NCBI GenBank assembly: GCA_005765155.1
Contig: VCCP01000003.1
Span: 5,642,001 to 5,706,000 of the forward strand
Direction of reading: 5' to 3'
DNA: 64,000 nucleotides
From: Zelopaecilomyces penicillatus
Taxonomy: Eukaryota > Ascomycota > Sordariomycetes > Hypocreales > Pseudodiploosporaceae
A program made the translations under genes and the position numbers. The notes beneath the pieces are model-generated. The model did not search any database and had not been told where the DNA came from. It saw nothing but the letters and a program-made list of their open reading frames with translations. The stretch's first letter is position 1. Each line of letters starts with the position of its first letter. Below, in pieces: positions 1 through 11,445 of the stretch.

Positions 1-1972
1 TTCTCGTGATTCATGCTTGCTGTGAAGCACATGGCCAAAAATGGCAGTCGTGCGGATCGACGCTTCGCCTTGTTCCACTTCAGGCGTTGTCGTAGCGGGA
101 GATAGGACTTGGCTTAGCAGCTTGGCTTTGCTTGAGGCTGCAATAGGTTCCTCGCCAATGGGGCTAACATATCTAGACCAGGAGCTGAGCCGGTCTCGCC
201 ATGACATGCTTCGTGTCTCTCGTTCGTGAGCGACAAAGCTGCCAGATTTCGCCTTCACAGCCTGAGAAGGTGCCACGATGTGCACTTTGCCATGTGTCTT
301 TTGCTGTCGTCCCATGAGTAACCGTAGAGCAATATCGGCCGGCGTCTCAGTCTGTGTAGTTGTCTCGCCTGAAGCTATAACGCTAGGACGTGGCCGGTCA
401 GTGTCCGCGAGCCACGTAATGTCGAGTGTCTAAAACCGGCTTGTTAGTATTGGATCGAAGGCTAGATCATAGGCAGTTAAATTATCAAAGGACGAACCGC
501 ATCGGATGTATTATGCTTGACCACTGTTCTTGTTATTCTGCCAAGCTCCTCTAATACTGAGGGGAGCAAATCTTGCTGCTGAACATTGCGGATTGAGACG
601 GTTTGAGTGGCAATTGACTGCACAATCTCGTCTAGGCGGGTGAGAATGACTGGGATGATTGATTTGCGAGCGTATATGGTGATTCGTGACTCATCAACAC
701 TGGACATGATTCTTTCCTTGTTGGATTCGTCGAGAAATTCCGCCTTGACTGTCTCCAAGACAGAAGTGGAAGATTCTTTACACACTGTTAGCATTCCAGC
801 AAGAAAAGGGGGAAAGGGAAGAACTCACGGGCGAGAAGCCGAAAAATGTCAGGCTGAATCCATATAGGAATCCTCCCTAGGCCCTCCACCTGCTCCTGGA
901 CCTCCAAGTTCCATATCGTTTGCATAATCGCGACGGCCTGCTGCTGCTTTGGTTTGACATCCCCCCAATGATTGGGTCTCCCAGCCTGCCAGTACCCCTG
1001 CTTGACTACCCACGAATACTTTGGCAATTCGCCTGCATTGTGATGAGCCTCCCCTCGTTTGTAGTTGTAATAACTAAGGAGCTGGTATTGGGTAAAGCCA
1101 TCCATCAGCGCAACGGCTAATTTGTCGAAGTCGGTCATCCGCAATACCGTCGTCTCGCTAGGTCGCATCTCATCAATGTTATTCATCACCTCAGTAAGGC
1201 TTTCTTCTGCCGTCTGGTCCTCTGTGCGTATTATGCTCTCCCAGTGCAAATCAAGGGTCGGCATCGTAAGTGCTTCGCCCTCAACTGTGCGAACGGACTT
1301 TTTTGATCTGCGCATCTTGTTTGGGTTCTTGATGATGAGGGCCTCGATGGGTTTTCCCAGAGCATCAACGCCGAGACTTTGGTGATGTAATAGTTCATCT
1401 CGAAAAGCTTCTGATCGCTCGACGTTCTTTGGTTCGATCTTATCTTGATCAAGCGGCTCGAGTGGTTCTTCGGCGGGTTGCTGTTCATTTTGCATGGATT
1501 GTTGGTCTTGCTCTTCTGGTTGCTCCTCTTTCTTCGCTTCTTCCACTAATGTCTCTGGAATTGACTGAAACATCCTTGTTTCTATTATTGCTGCAATTGA
1601 TTTTGCATCGTTCCTAGTTGGGAGACCCCAGTCGGGAAGATCCTCGTCGTCGTTGGTCTCCTTTTTTCGCCTTTGACCTTTGCGGCCCTGACCTCTTCCC
1701 CGTTTTGATGCACCAGAACGCTTTTTACTGCTTTCATCAAGCTTCCCTGAAATCAATGCTTCGATTCTCTCTTTGCTCTGAATAATTGGGTTGGAGGCAT
1801 GGCTGCGCCATCGAATCCAGTTGGTATAGGCAGGCGACGTGCGTGCGCCGAGTACAGCAGCTCTGCTTGGTGCGAGACCTGATCTACAGACCAAGCATAA
1901 GCGCGGAACCAGCGCCGCTCTCGAAAGCATCGAGACCTTTGTGGTGGCGGAGATATCGAGGATGCGATGCAA
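1..1972 (-). CDS. SLS1: SLS1-like mitochondrial inner-membrane regulator (3' end cut by window edge)
   Basis: Three exons fit: 1972..829, 775..498 and 429..1, giving 617 visible residues with the frame still open at the edge. Intron 1 has a GTGAGT donor and a CTAAC branch; an alternative acceptor after 785 is also in frame. Intron 2 has a GTTCGT donor, a TACTAAC branch and a TTTTAG acceptor. The N terminus is arginine- and alanine-rich without acidic residues (from the second Met, codon at 1930), as in a mitochondrial presequence. A lysine/arginine tract and a Glu/Gln-rich acidic linker follow. The rest resembles fungal SLS-family proteins (inner-membrane proteins that couple mitochondrial transcription to translation); the stretches around KNPNKMRRSKK, NHWG and DIALRLLMG are the most family-like. 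The assignment rests on recalled family resemblance, not a search. The start may be 1972 or 1930; 1930 gives the cleaner presequence. It is divergent from NSE3. Confidence 0.72.
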
Positions 1973-2390
1973 CTCTTGAGTCGGAAAATTATCTTTGATA
2001 GAGAAGGTCCACGGTGATGCTACTGAGCTTTCAAACTGCTCTAAGCCGGGTTAGGGTTAGCACTTGCCAAGGCCAGCAAGCCCCACATGCAAGCTTTCGA
2101 GGAGGTACCTTGGTACAAACGCGTTTCCTGCTTAATTGAGTTGCTGTTGGCGCGTCCAGGGCCTTTTAGGTGCCTGGCAAGACATGTTACGAGGCTGCGT
2201 GCACTGAAGGACACCATTTATAGCGTTCAGAGGCTGTCCACAAGCTATTTGACCCCCCCAAAGCGCAGATAAACGACCCATACGACAACGACATCGATTG
2301 ACATTTGCACCATCCCCAATCTGTGCCTTGAGACTGTCATCGCTCCGTTGATGCATACGACTCTTTGAACATTATATAATATCCGCTAGC
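1973..2390. promoter_or_regulatory. Divergent promoter region between SLS1-like gene and NSE3
   Basis: About 420 bp separate the two start codons. No reading frame with a gene-like protein lies here. A TTATATAAT stretch at about 2371-2380, just before the NSE3 start, is the only TATA-like element I notice. The region must contain both 5' leaders. Confidence 0.5.
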
Positions 2391-3469
2391 ATGCCGGCAA
2401 CGGAAAGAAGACGGCGTCAGGTAAGACAAACAACGGCCACAAGAATGCAAATCTACGATGGAACTGACAATACGACCAGGACGATGACGACGAGATGGAC
2501 GAAGATGCGCCGCCCCGCCAACGCCAAAATCGTGGCTCTGTCGACCCTGAGTCCGATGAGGAAGCAAACGATACAAGCTTCTCTGCCAATAGTGCGAATG
2601 ATCAGCTGGTCAAGAACATGATCCGCTATGTCCTCTCTTGCGAGTGTTCTCGAACGCCAATACGTCGAGACGGCATCAAAGAAAGAGGTGCGACGAGGCT
2701 CTAAACCCGTGTCTATCGCCCCTAATAAGGCTAACATTATTCTTCTTCTTTTGAATCGTCCAGTTCTTACAAATCACGGCCGTGCCTTTCGACGGGTATT
2801 CGTACTGGCGCAAGAGCAGTTGCGCGCTGTTTGGGGCATGGAGTTGAGGGAACTTCCTGTCCGAGAGAAGATGACTCTACATGAAAAGAGACAAGGTGCG
2901 TTGTCCTGCGTCATCATGGACATTGGAATTCGTCACAGCGCTAATGATTTTACACTACAGCAATGAAGAACAACTCGCAACCAAAGACAGGTTCAGGGAC
3001 CTACATTCTCTGCTCAACACTTCCACCCAAATACCGCACCGAAAAGATTCTGAAGCCGGCAAAAGTACCGAGCGAAGTGCAGGAGGCTACATACATGGGC
3101 TTTTGCACACTAGTCGTCGCCACGATATGGCTCAGCGGTGGAGAGCTAGCAGATCAGAGACTGATGCGAAATCTTGCGCGCTTGAATGCAGAACGAAACG
3201 TGTGGAGCGAGAAGACGGAATTGACTCTAAAAAGGATGGAGAGACAAGGCTACGTTGTCAAGAAGGTGGAAAAGCCGCCGCTTGGACACGACGGCGACCA
3301 GATCATCACATGGCATGTGGGACCGCGATCCAAGGAAGAGATTGGCCTGGACGGTGTTATGGGTATGGTTCGGGAGGTGTATGGCTCTATCGACGGCAAC
3401 GAGGAGTTTGAGAAGAAGCTTCGTGAGAGCTTGGGGTTGAAGAGAGCGGCAGCCGACGACAGGCAATGA
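2391..3469 (+). CDS. NSE3: Smc5/6 complex subunit Nse3, MAGE-domain protein
   Basis: Four exons: 2391..2420, 2480..2687, 2764..2895, 2961..3469, giving 292 aa. All three introns (59, 76 and 65 nt) have GTAAGA or GTGCG(A/T) donors and CAG acceptors, and the frame is kept through each. After an acidic, low-complexity N terminus, the protein carries a MAGE/Nse3 winged-helix domain from about residue 45 to the end: LVKNMIRYVLSCE followed by RTPIRRDGIKE, then STLPPKYR, YMGFCTLVVATIWLSGGE and WHVGPR blocks. Nse3 binds Nse1 (RING) and Nse4 (kleisin) and helps the Smc5/6 complex act in DNA repair and replication-fork stability. The first exon is only ten codons. The 3' end faces SF3b5 with 222 bp between stop codons. 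Confidence 0.9.
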
Positions 3470-3691
3470 TTAATGTAATTACACTATATACCACACTGGC
3501 GCTGTTATGATTAGGTCACCGATCTTTCTGTAGCTCTGCGATTGCCGCTTCGATTTGGTTTCATTGTCTAATCTTTTCTTATTATAGAAAGGGGGTATCG
3601 TTCCGATGATCCAGTGACGCCGTATTGTGTAATAGAGATGGTATGTAAAAAAGTCCTCAAAAGCTGAAACAGTGTGTTGGACAATCCTCCA

Positions 3692-4098
3692 TTATGAATC
3701 TCGCGGGCGCATAACCAGGTCTTCTCCATCTCGCGACGGTGGAGCACCACAGGGGCTGATCATTTTCTTCGCAATGTCGTCAGCAAAGAAGGACCAGAAA
3801 AACGGGTAGGTAATATTCACTTACGCGGATCATCCTTGCTCGGACTTTGACAATGGGTTCGTTCTCTGCCAGGGCGAGATAGGAGAGGAGAGGTCGGTGG
3901 CCGGCGATGGAGGAGTATGTGTCGCGCTGGATGTTGGTACGCCACTCCCAGCTCGTCGTGTCGGGGTGTCCGGTTCCGACGTACTTGGCTTGAAGCCTTT
4001 CGAGCTCTTGCTGGTTGCGAAGCTTATCGGCCTTGGATGGTTTGCCAGGTTAGTACTGCTGTTGTCAATGAACGGGGGGCGTCGAGGGGTCTTACCAT
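3692..4098 (-). CDS. Splicing factor SF3b subunit 5 (SF3b10/Ysf3)
   Basis: Exons 4098..4096, 4031..3825 and 3766..3692 encode 94 aa. The first coding exon is just the ATG: it is followed at once by a GTAAGA donor, and the 64-nt intron has a TACTAAC branch and an AAG acceptor. The second intron has GTAAGTG and AAG. The spliced product matches the SF3b10 family end to end: a QQELERLQAKYVGTGHPDTT start, WEW, an AENE motif, and the closing KMISPCGAPP. Human SF3B5 is 86 aa. SF3b5 sits in the SF3b core of the U2 snRNP, beside SF3B1 and SF3B3, and supports branch-site recognition. It is too short and too interrupted for simple ORF finding. It is divergent from the zinc-finger gene that starts at 4612. 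Confidence 0.93.
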
Positions 4099-4611
4099 GA
4101 TGAATGAAGCCCGTAACAATCACGATTAAGCAGTAGAAGAAAATTGCCGAGCGTAGATGTCAAGTTCGTTTCAATGGACGATTACCTTGGCACATTTCGG
4201 CAGTCGCAGATGCAGATTCGCTGGAGCGATGACATTTGCGATCAGTCGGATGATCCTCGGCTACAGTCACATCGCCTGGACGACCTGGCGCGTCCATGAA
4301 CATCAATCCACCCACTTAGAACCGTCTATCTGCACATAACTTTATCAATTGCCCAATAATCTGTGAAAGGACATTTCGGCCTTTGGTATTATAAGTTTTC
4401 TAGGCTTGAGGCTTGGGTTACTCTGTTTCGCTGCATGCATTGTGAGAGTTCGAGCATCACAGCATTAGAGGCGGTTATTCACCTATCCACATATTTCTTT
4501 ACAGTGGGTGACGAAACTGTTACTGCTGAGAAATAACAGAATATAAAGACTGGAGACACAACAGAGAGCTCCATCTGGGGCAGTCTCCCTGTTATAGTTA
4601 ACAACGCGGCC
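4099..4611. promoter_or_regulatory. Divergent promoter between SF3b5 and the zinc-finger gene
   Basis: This 513-bp intergenic stretch has no gene-like reading frame. It should hold both 5' leaders; I see no distinctive motif beyond AT-rich patches at 4340-4400. Confidence 0.45.
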
Positions 4612-5993
4612 ATGGCATCTTCTGCCCTACATGCTACACCAGAGCACTGGACAGAGCTCATAGCCGCACGCAAGCAGAGCAGTCTATGCTCTGAGCAGAT
4701 CAATGTGATCAAGAAAGAATGTGCCGAGAAGTGCGGAAAGAAGCAGATTCTCGAATGCCCGACTTGCTATGGCAAAGCTATAGAGAGAATGAGGGAGAGG
4801 TACAACGAAGGCAAAGACCGTGAATGGTTCACGCAAAGGACAGCCTTTCTTCATGAGCTTGATGGGCTATTGACAGATGCAAAAGAACACCGAAATGGTG
4901 TCAAGTTGATCGAAGCACGGATAGAGTCCGAGAAGGAAGCTTGGTATCGCTGGGTTTTGCGGAAATACCCCGAATTTCTCGCTGTGTCTGACGACGGCGC
5001 TCACTTGGAGGAGTTAAGGGGTATGCTGGATGACCCTGACCGATCCCGCGAGGAGTTGGTGGCGATGATGTGGCAAGGGGTTGGAAAACCAGCTGGCTGG
5101 TCAGATGGCGTGGACCGATTCGCTGCCAAGGTGGCAGCCGCTGGTGGTGACAAGGCAGAGCTCAAGAAATTGTACATCTCGGAGTTTTTTATGAACCAGG
5201 ACACCAACGAGGTGTTGGAGTACGCAAAGCCTTACTTGGACGAGTATTCTGCAAGCGACACTATGAGGTTGGAGGAAATCATGGGCAAATTAGCCCAGGA
5301 CAGCCAAGAGAGCAAGAGCACGCAGCCGCAGCGAGACAGTCACATCAGCCGACTAGACGATCTTCGACGAGCAAGGACAGCCTATGAGCAGAACAAAGCG
5401 CAGCTTAAGAGCCGGCAGCAGAAAGCTCAAGGGCCCACGGCCGGCGAAGATCTCTACAATCTACCCCCCTGCTTGGTGTGCAGGAAGCCAGCCAACGCTG
5501 CTGATGTGCTATCGTGCTCCGTCTGCCAAGCAGTTACACAAATGGGCGGCATTAAGAAGCTGACCGTGTATTGCAGCGAGGAGTGCTACCACAAGGGACA
5601 TGTACGTATGATAATGATGAGTTATTGCTGGATACCCTGGTTACGAGAAACTACGAATAATGACTAACCCCTTTCAAGGACAAGCACGTAGATGCAGAAC
5701 ACGACTGCGAAGGAGGCGAGAGCTGCGTGCAGCTTCGTGACGAAGATTCGGTCATGGAGGACGACGTTCCAACGGCGGCATTTGCGTGCAAGGACTGCTT
5801 CAAGTTAAAGAAGGCGACACTGTTTTGCTCAGAGAGGTGTGGGCTGGAGAATATTGCCCGGCATAGGCAGTCCAAGCATGAGGTCAAAACGGAGCCGGGA
5901 GTAGCTGCGAGTCTGATATGTCCCTTGGCGCAGGAAGTAGAAGCGACTCTTAAGCGAGAGAATCCGGGGTTGGAGATGACGCAGGTGAAATGA
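4612..5993 (+). CDS. Fungal protein with two cysteine-rich (MYND-like) zinc-binding motifs
   Basis: Exons 4612..5601 and 5679..5993 (GTACGT donor, TGACTAAC branch, CAAG acceptor) give 434 aa. Residues 1-270 are mostly charged and helical, with a CX3CX7CX2C cysteine group (C37, C41, C49, C52). Residues 287-340 hold a MYND-like cluster: C287, C290, C302, C305, C321, C325 plus H330/H333/H338/C340. Spacing before the last cysteine pair is longer than in a classical MYND finger. A second motif at 367-397 reads CX2CX9CX3CX7HX4H. The intron splits the first cluster between its last cysteine pair and the terminal His/Cys. MYND-type fingers mediate protein-protein contacts. I do not recognise the rest; it is probably a conserved Pezizomycotina protein of unknown role. 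ATG 4612 is the first in the frame. Confidence 0.8.
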
Positions 5994-6723
5994 GGGTGAG
6001 GGAAGCGTGGTTGGATGGCGCATTTCTCTGCGCACGGGAAACACGCGTCAAAGGCTTATGGATACTTGGACAACAAGCAGTTGAACAGGGCCGTGTATAT
6101 GGAATAGTTGTATTTGTATTGTTTATAGCTCTGGACAAGGGTGTTGAGTAAATCAAACGTCCCGCACTTGAAGAGTATCCTTGCTAAGGTGCCACCGAGC
6201 AGCCTTCACGACAAACCATCCATCAATACACACTCAAATGTCAAAATACTCATCATATTTACTCCGCAAAGTGTGCGCACTACGTTTCCAACTAGTCCGG
6301 CATATTCTGGCAATCCAACATCATCCTTCTTTCTGAAACGCCATCATTCCAACATACTTGTACAACTTCCGAGCATCGCCGGCGTTTGGCCGCGCTAATC
6401 GGAGCGTCATTGTCCCGACCAACTAAATCCTCCCTCCAAGCCCCAACAACTAAATCCTACAAACCCTTCTCATCTAGTGTTAATCATGGTTTATTTGCCT
6501 TGAGCTCTGTAGATTTAACATGACACATCTTCAGTTTTTAAACTCATATCCGTCGTCGTCGATCAACTAATTAGTACTACTAGACATTGCTAGACATTGC
6601 TAGCTATTGCTGGACACTGCTGATGCACGCTCAGAGCAGCGGTCCTAGGAGCAAGCAAAACCATTAGCAGAAATTCGATAAAAATACACTATATTGATCG
6701 AGCTTTCTCTTTTTCTTCCCGCA
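5994..6723. other. Intergenic region, no gene seen
   Basis: 730 bp between two same-strand genes. It contains a decayed 10-bp tandem repeat at 6581-6620 and no gene-like frame. The last 100 bp should be the leader of the zinc-cluster regulator. Confidence 0.5.
6581..6620. repeat. Short 10-bp tandem repeat (tagacattgc-like)
   Basis: Four tandem units of ten bases: tagacattgc twice, then tagctattgc and tggacactgc. The core attgct recurs in the larger 10-bp array at 13231-13310 and in the inverted-repeat element at 51037. Confidence 0.7.
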
Positions 6724-9021
6724 ATGGATACAGACGTTGCGTCGGAAAGCAGGCAGCGACAAAGAAACGGGACAGCGTGTGAGGCTTGCAGAACGGCCAA
6801 GATACGCTGCCAGCCAAGTGAGCAGCCGGGAGTATGCAGAAAGTAAATGATGTCCTCTCCTATCAAGTTATCTCTCACGTCTTTTGATGTCAAGATTTTC
6901 ATGTTAATTCCACCTTCTTTAGATGTCTGTCCAGCAAGATAGAATGCGTGTCAAGAACAGGCAAGCGTACTCGTCGACCAAGACGGCCCAAGGGGTAAGA
7001 ATTTATAGACTCCTGAGATTCATCATGATGGGGATGTTCAATATATACTGACATATAGGAAGAGAGCTACATGAAGCACGTGGCGATCCGAGTCTCTCAG
7101 GGACCCCATCTTCATCCGCCGGCACCCCATCCGGCCCATCAGCTACTTTCAGCATCAACTTCCAGATCCCATCCCAGCCAGAATTCGACGACAGCTTTCA
7201 AGCCCTCGGTGACATCCATTCCGGTGCGCTCGAGGCATTCTTACCAGAAGACTCAACCTCGAATCCCTGGACCATGACGCCCTCGCTAGAAAATAGCCTA
7301 CACACGCCGCCCTACTCATCATCAACCCACTCTCACTCCATCCAAGACCTCCACACAAGGCCGACGTTCAACCTCTCCTCTGCAGAATCACTGCTAGCCT
7401 CATTCCGTTCCATGCTCGTTCAGTCCCCTTGCATCGTCCTTCCAGCTGATGCTGCAGTGGCGCATCTGGCCTCCACGCGGCCGTTTGTCCTGCTTGCGAT
7501 TCTAGCGGCGGCGTCCACATCTCGAACACTTCAAGGTCATAGTTTATACGATGAAGAGTTTAGAAAGGTGCTAAGTCTCAAATTTGTCGCCGGTGGGGAG
7601 AGAAGCGTTGAGTTGCTCCAAGGGCTCATTATATTTTGCTCATGGTGAGGTGTTTTTGTTTTGTCTCATCTTTTTCTTCTTCTTCTTCTTCTATACATAG
7701 CAAGCATAGATGAACAAGGTTACTAATATGATTAAAGGTATCCATTTCATTTGCGACCAAAGAATCGACAAATGTTTCAATACATGCGCATGGCAGCCGA
7801 TCTAGTTCATGACCTAGAGCTAGACCAAGAGTTTCCACTCAGCGTTTTCGGTCCAGAAGTGACAGAACAACAGGTTGAAGAAATACGAACATATCTAAGC
7901 TACTATTACTACGCGTCTGCGTAAGTGTGAAAACATGGCTATCTTCACTCCACAGTGACCAGTTTCTGATTGCCTCAATATAGCTACTCGCTGGCCTGGA
8001 AGAACAGGCGAGGCTCTTCGCCCAGATTCACACCCTGGACTGCAACTTGCTGTGACATTCTTGAGCGCAATTCGAATGAGGCTGGCGATGCTGTACTTTT
8101 AGCCCTCGTTAGATTATCGAGGATACTTGCCGATGCTTCAGATATCATGCACGAACACCATGGCCAGGATGAATATCAAGCCAGACTCGCGCTGCTTGGT
8201 CTAAACTCTCAGTTTAAAGAGCTACAGGCTGTCATACCATCTCATATTGCTTCATCACGTATGCATTAAGTCCCCTTTCCAGTTGTGTATAAATCTAACC
8301 ACATTTACTGCTTCAAGCGGTTGTTCAGATGCACCTCATGTTCATCGCCATGTATCTCGAAGGAGGTAGCCTCCTCGGCCTCCCCCGCGTGATGAGGCGA
8401 GCGACTGAATCAGGGCCTCTGCCACCTACTACCAGCGACCTGTGTGCCAGCGTCGGCTCCCTAAATATCCTATTGGACCATCTAGGAAGTCTCGGCAAAG
8501 ACATTTTGATCCGTTTCAGCGCTGTGGACTGGATGCGGTTCATCTTTGCTATAATACTTGGGTTCCGCCTCTCTTTACCTCTTCCCGAATGCTCCGACTT
8601 TGATCCATCGTGGGCACGGTCCCATCTCCGTCTGAATGAGTTCATGGACAAAATCATGTGCCTGGGCGGCGGTGACCTCACGCCGGCAACCAACAAGGTG
8701 GACATTTTGTCCGCCAGTCGGGTTGTGCTCAAGGTTGTGAGGGAAAAGTACAAGACGGCAGTAGCAAAGCAAGAAGCAGAAGCTGCTTTACATGTGAATC
8801 TAGCTGCCTCAAAACTACACCGCGGATGTCCGATGCTGGATGGTTCCATGGACGAGTATTTTCCTGATTGGGATCCTGACTATGGATCAGCTCTCAAGGT
8901 TGGGTCGCAAGCTTCATTGAGCAGTGAACCTATCTTCCACGATCTTTGGGCTACCATGACGATGGGATGGGCGTCAACCGATGAATCATCTGGTGGGCAA
9001 GGATGTGGCGATGTTCAATAG
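6724..9021 (+). CDS. Zn(II)2Cys6 zinc-cluster transcription factor
   Basis: Six exons: 6724..6842, 6923..6994, 7063..7644, 7738..7920, 7984..8258, 8318..9021; 644 aa. The binuclear zinc cluster is complete: C19, C22, C29, C38, C41, C48 in CX2CX6CX8CX2CX6C spacing, split by intron 1 at K40. It is followed by a basic RTRRPRRPKG patch that looks AT-hook-like. A Ser/Thr/Pro-rich linker spans about residues 70-140. The remaining roughly 500 residues form the middle/effector region usual in C6 regulators (motifs LLQGLIIFCSWYPFHLRPKN and HLMFIAMYLEGG). Such proteins bind CGG-type half-sites as pathway-specific regulators; its target is unknown and no metabolic cluster is next to it. Intron 2 ends at an AAG acceptor; a TAG four bases upstream would cause a stop. 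The stop codon lies 10 bp from the stop of the convergent gene. Confidence 0.88.
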
Positions 9022-9031
9022 ATGAGCATCA

Positions 9032-10912
9032 TTAATCAGCAACGACTGTCAGCTTCGTCTCATACGGGGAGAACCAGAATTCAAGTTCGCCTTGCATTTT
9101 GAAGCAAGTCCAATTCTCACTACCATGATTGTGTGTATGTCGATCCGTAGCAGTAACCATCGTTGCCAGGAGCAAACCTGATATTCCGCGTTTTGTATAC
9201 GATGCACGGCGGAAGCAGATGTGAGAGGGCCTCTCAAAATCCTTGAATGGATCAATGCCTATACAACATTGTCCAAGTGACCGCCGTGCACCATTGTTAA
9301 ATTCGAGTAGGATTCCTTTGCAGAATCCACTCTCTTCATCATTATATACTCTTATATGGCTGGTGCCTTTTAGGGGGCTTATTGAGAAACAAGCGTTTTC
9401 GAATGGCGGTATCATGTCAATGAGTGGAGGCTGAAATGGAGCAATTGGCGAGCCATCATCCCTTTTCGTCGCATAGGCACCAACCACAGAAATAGGTTGC
9501 AATTGCGGAGTATCATATATAATTATGGATGGAGGTGATTTGCACAGTAATAAGAATCTTGATTCTTCTGAGTAGGTAAATCCAACCCCCACATCACCAG
9601 CGAGTTTCATACGGAACTATGACGGTTAGTCTTTTATGCATTCCAAGTTTTCTTCTTGGACTAGACGTACAAGCAAACAAGTGTTTTCTGAGCACCCCTT
9701 ATCATTTTTTCGTACACATAGTGAGGAAATATAGTCCCCCTCTGAGATTAGTACAAAGACCCAAGTAACTGATGCTTGACGCCGGCGAGATAGAAGCTGA
9801 ATTGTTGACTGGGCGGAGGGAGCTCTCCTTGCATGGGGGTGAATGGCGTAGATGTCGCCAAAAGAGAAAAAGAAGGTAATCCCAGTGATTTGACTCAAAT
9901 CAATGGTTCTGAATTGAGTGGCAAGGGAGATGTCTTCTGGATAAAATGACGACTGTTCCCGTAAGGGAGGTGTTGGTGTATCCCAAGTCTGGAGCCTACG
10001 GCATGAATTGGGTAATTGTAAACGCAAGCATCCATACTAAGCATTGATAAGTCATGGGGGCCGTTTTTCAAATAGCTATTAGAAAAAACTGTCTACCTTG
10101 AGCAGCGCAGTGATCCCTTCAATATCTCTCTGATGTAGTACAACAAACACGAGCTTATCAGTTCGCCAGGCCCGAAAGGGTGGGTGTTGGGAGAGTCTTT
10201 CGACCTTTTGGATTCCCCAAGAGCCGATTGTCAGGCGAAGCACCGGCAATTGATTGATCGTCTTTGAGGTTGTGAGTTGACCACCGCGATCCCAAGCTGT
10301 GACGGCGCAGAGAGGGACAGATAGTGGTTGAGATGATACTGTGGGCAATATACGAGCCAGCTCGGACGCCGAGTTGTACCGCCAGAATAGACTACTGGCC
10401 GAATACTCATAAATAATGTGAATTAATTCTGGAGAAAGTATTCTCATTTTTGGGATGCCTATATCATCAAACATAGAGAAGTCCGGTACGACAGTCGTTT
10501 CTTGCAGCTGAAAGTACGGTGAGCAGCGCCATGGAGCCCGCCAAGCTGTGGTGATCCAGAGCTGCTCCAAGTATTGATCCAAATGGCATTTTTGCTTGAC
10601 AAAATGGAAGCAGTCTGGGTGTATAGTTGAAGACTCTGCCGATGCAGCACAATAGCTGCAATTTGGTTTTCGACACAAGAATACGCCTGATGTATCTGGA
10701 GGACGATGGCCATAGTCGGGGAAGGCGAACGGGCCAATGCGGCGAGGAATATCAGTGGACTCGAGATCACCCTGTACTAGGAGGCTCAAAATCACATCAG
10801 AACTAAAGGCCAGAGGAGGGAGAAAGCGAGGGAATGGAGGTCTTACGTAGGTAGAATTGTTCAGATATTCCCATTGACCGGTTACAGATACCACAATCTG
10901 GCCGAAGGGCAA
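9032..10912 (-). CDS. F-box-like protein of a fungal multigene family, 5' end unresolved
   Basis: Exons 10912..10097, 10036..9671 and 9616..9032 join in frame (GTAGAC/TTAG and GTACGT/ATAG introns, the second with a GACTAAC branch), giving about 588 codons. A further in-frame intron at about 10855-10773 (GTAAGA...TACAG) is possible. The motif ILSPELIHIIYEYS (plus strand near 10440) resembles the F-box-like segment of a lineage-expanded fungal family with a LFWRY continuation; I know no biochemical role for that family. A CRKPNCSYC cysteine group lies upstream. No ATG opens the frame: it stays open up to a TGA at 10987..10985, so a first exon must lie further upstream or the gene is decayed there. 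The codon at 10912 is TTG, so this boundary is nominal. Confidence 0.6.
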
Positions 10913-10984
10913 CGTGACCGCCTGCGTTGAGAGGTGGCATCCCAGCTTTGCTTTACTCAGGACAATTCGCTCTCTTTTTCTTAT

Positions 10985-11445
10985 TCAAGTTTGACAACCT
11001 ACATCATTCTAGGAACGTTTTTTTTTTTTTCTTATCAATACCCGGGTCATTGTCCGGCGCTCGGCATAATGGAGATCCGAAAGTGGCTTTTTAACGTGCA
11101 GGTGTTGGTTGAACCGCGAAGCGACGACGAAAATTCCCATTCGCCAACGACGTCGTGATCTTCTTTGTTTTAGTTTTCCTTCTCCAGAAACCACCCATTT
11201 TTGGAGATCGATCAAATCTTGTGAAACAAACCCAGTCTTACACTGCGTATATGCTTCGCTGTCTTCGATAGCTTGTCTATCCAGACTGACAAACGGCCCT
11301 CAGGAGGACACGTGAGGGACGGGCGGACAGAACTGCCAGGACTTACTTATCAATCGATATTGGTTTACACAGATACAAAGTTCTTTGGCTGTGTAGTCGC
11401 TAGGGGAGAGAGCCTGAAGTAACATATCGCTGCTCATTGTGCGGT
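10985..11445. promoter_or_regulatory. Divergent upstream region of F-box-like gene and kinase
   Basis: About 460 bp. It includes a T-rich run at 11019-11033. A minus-strand open stretch at 11009-11215 could supply the missing first exon of the F-box-like gene, but I found no convincing donor. Confidence 0.35.
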
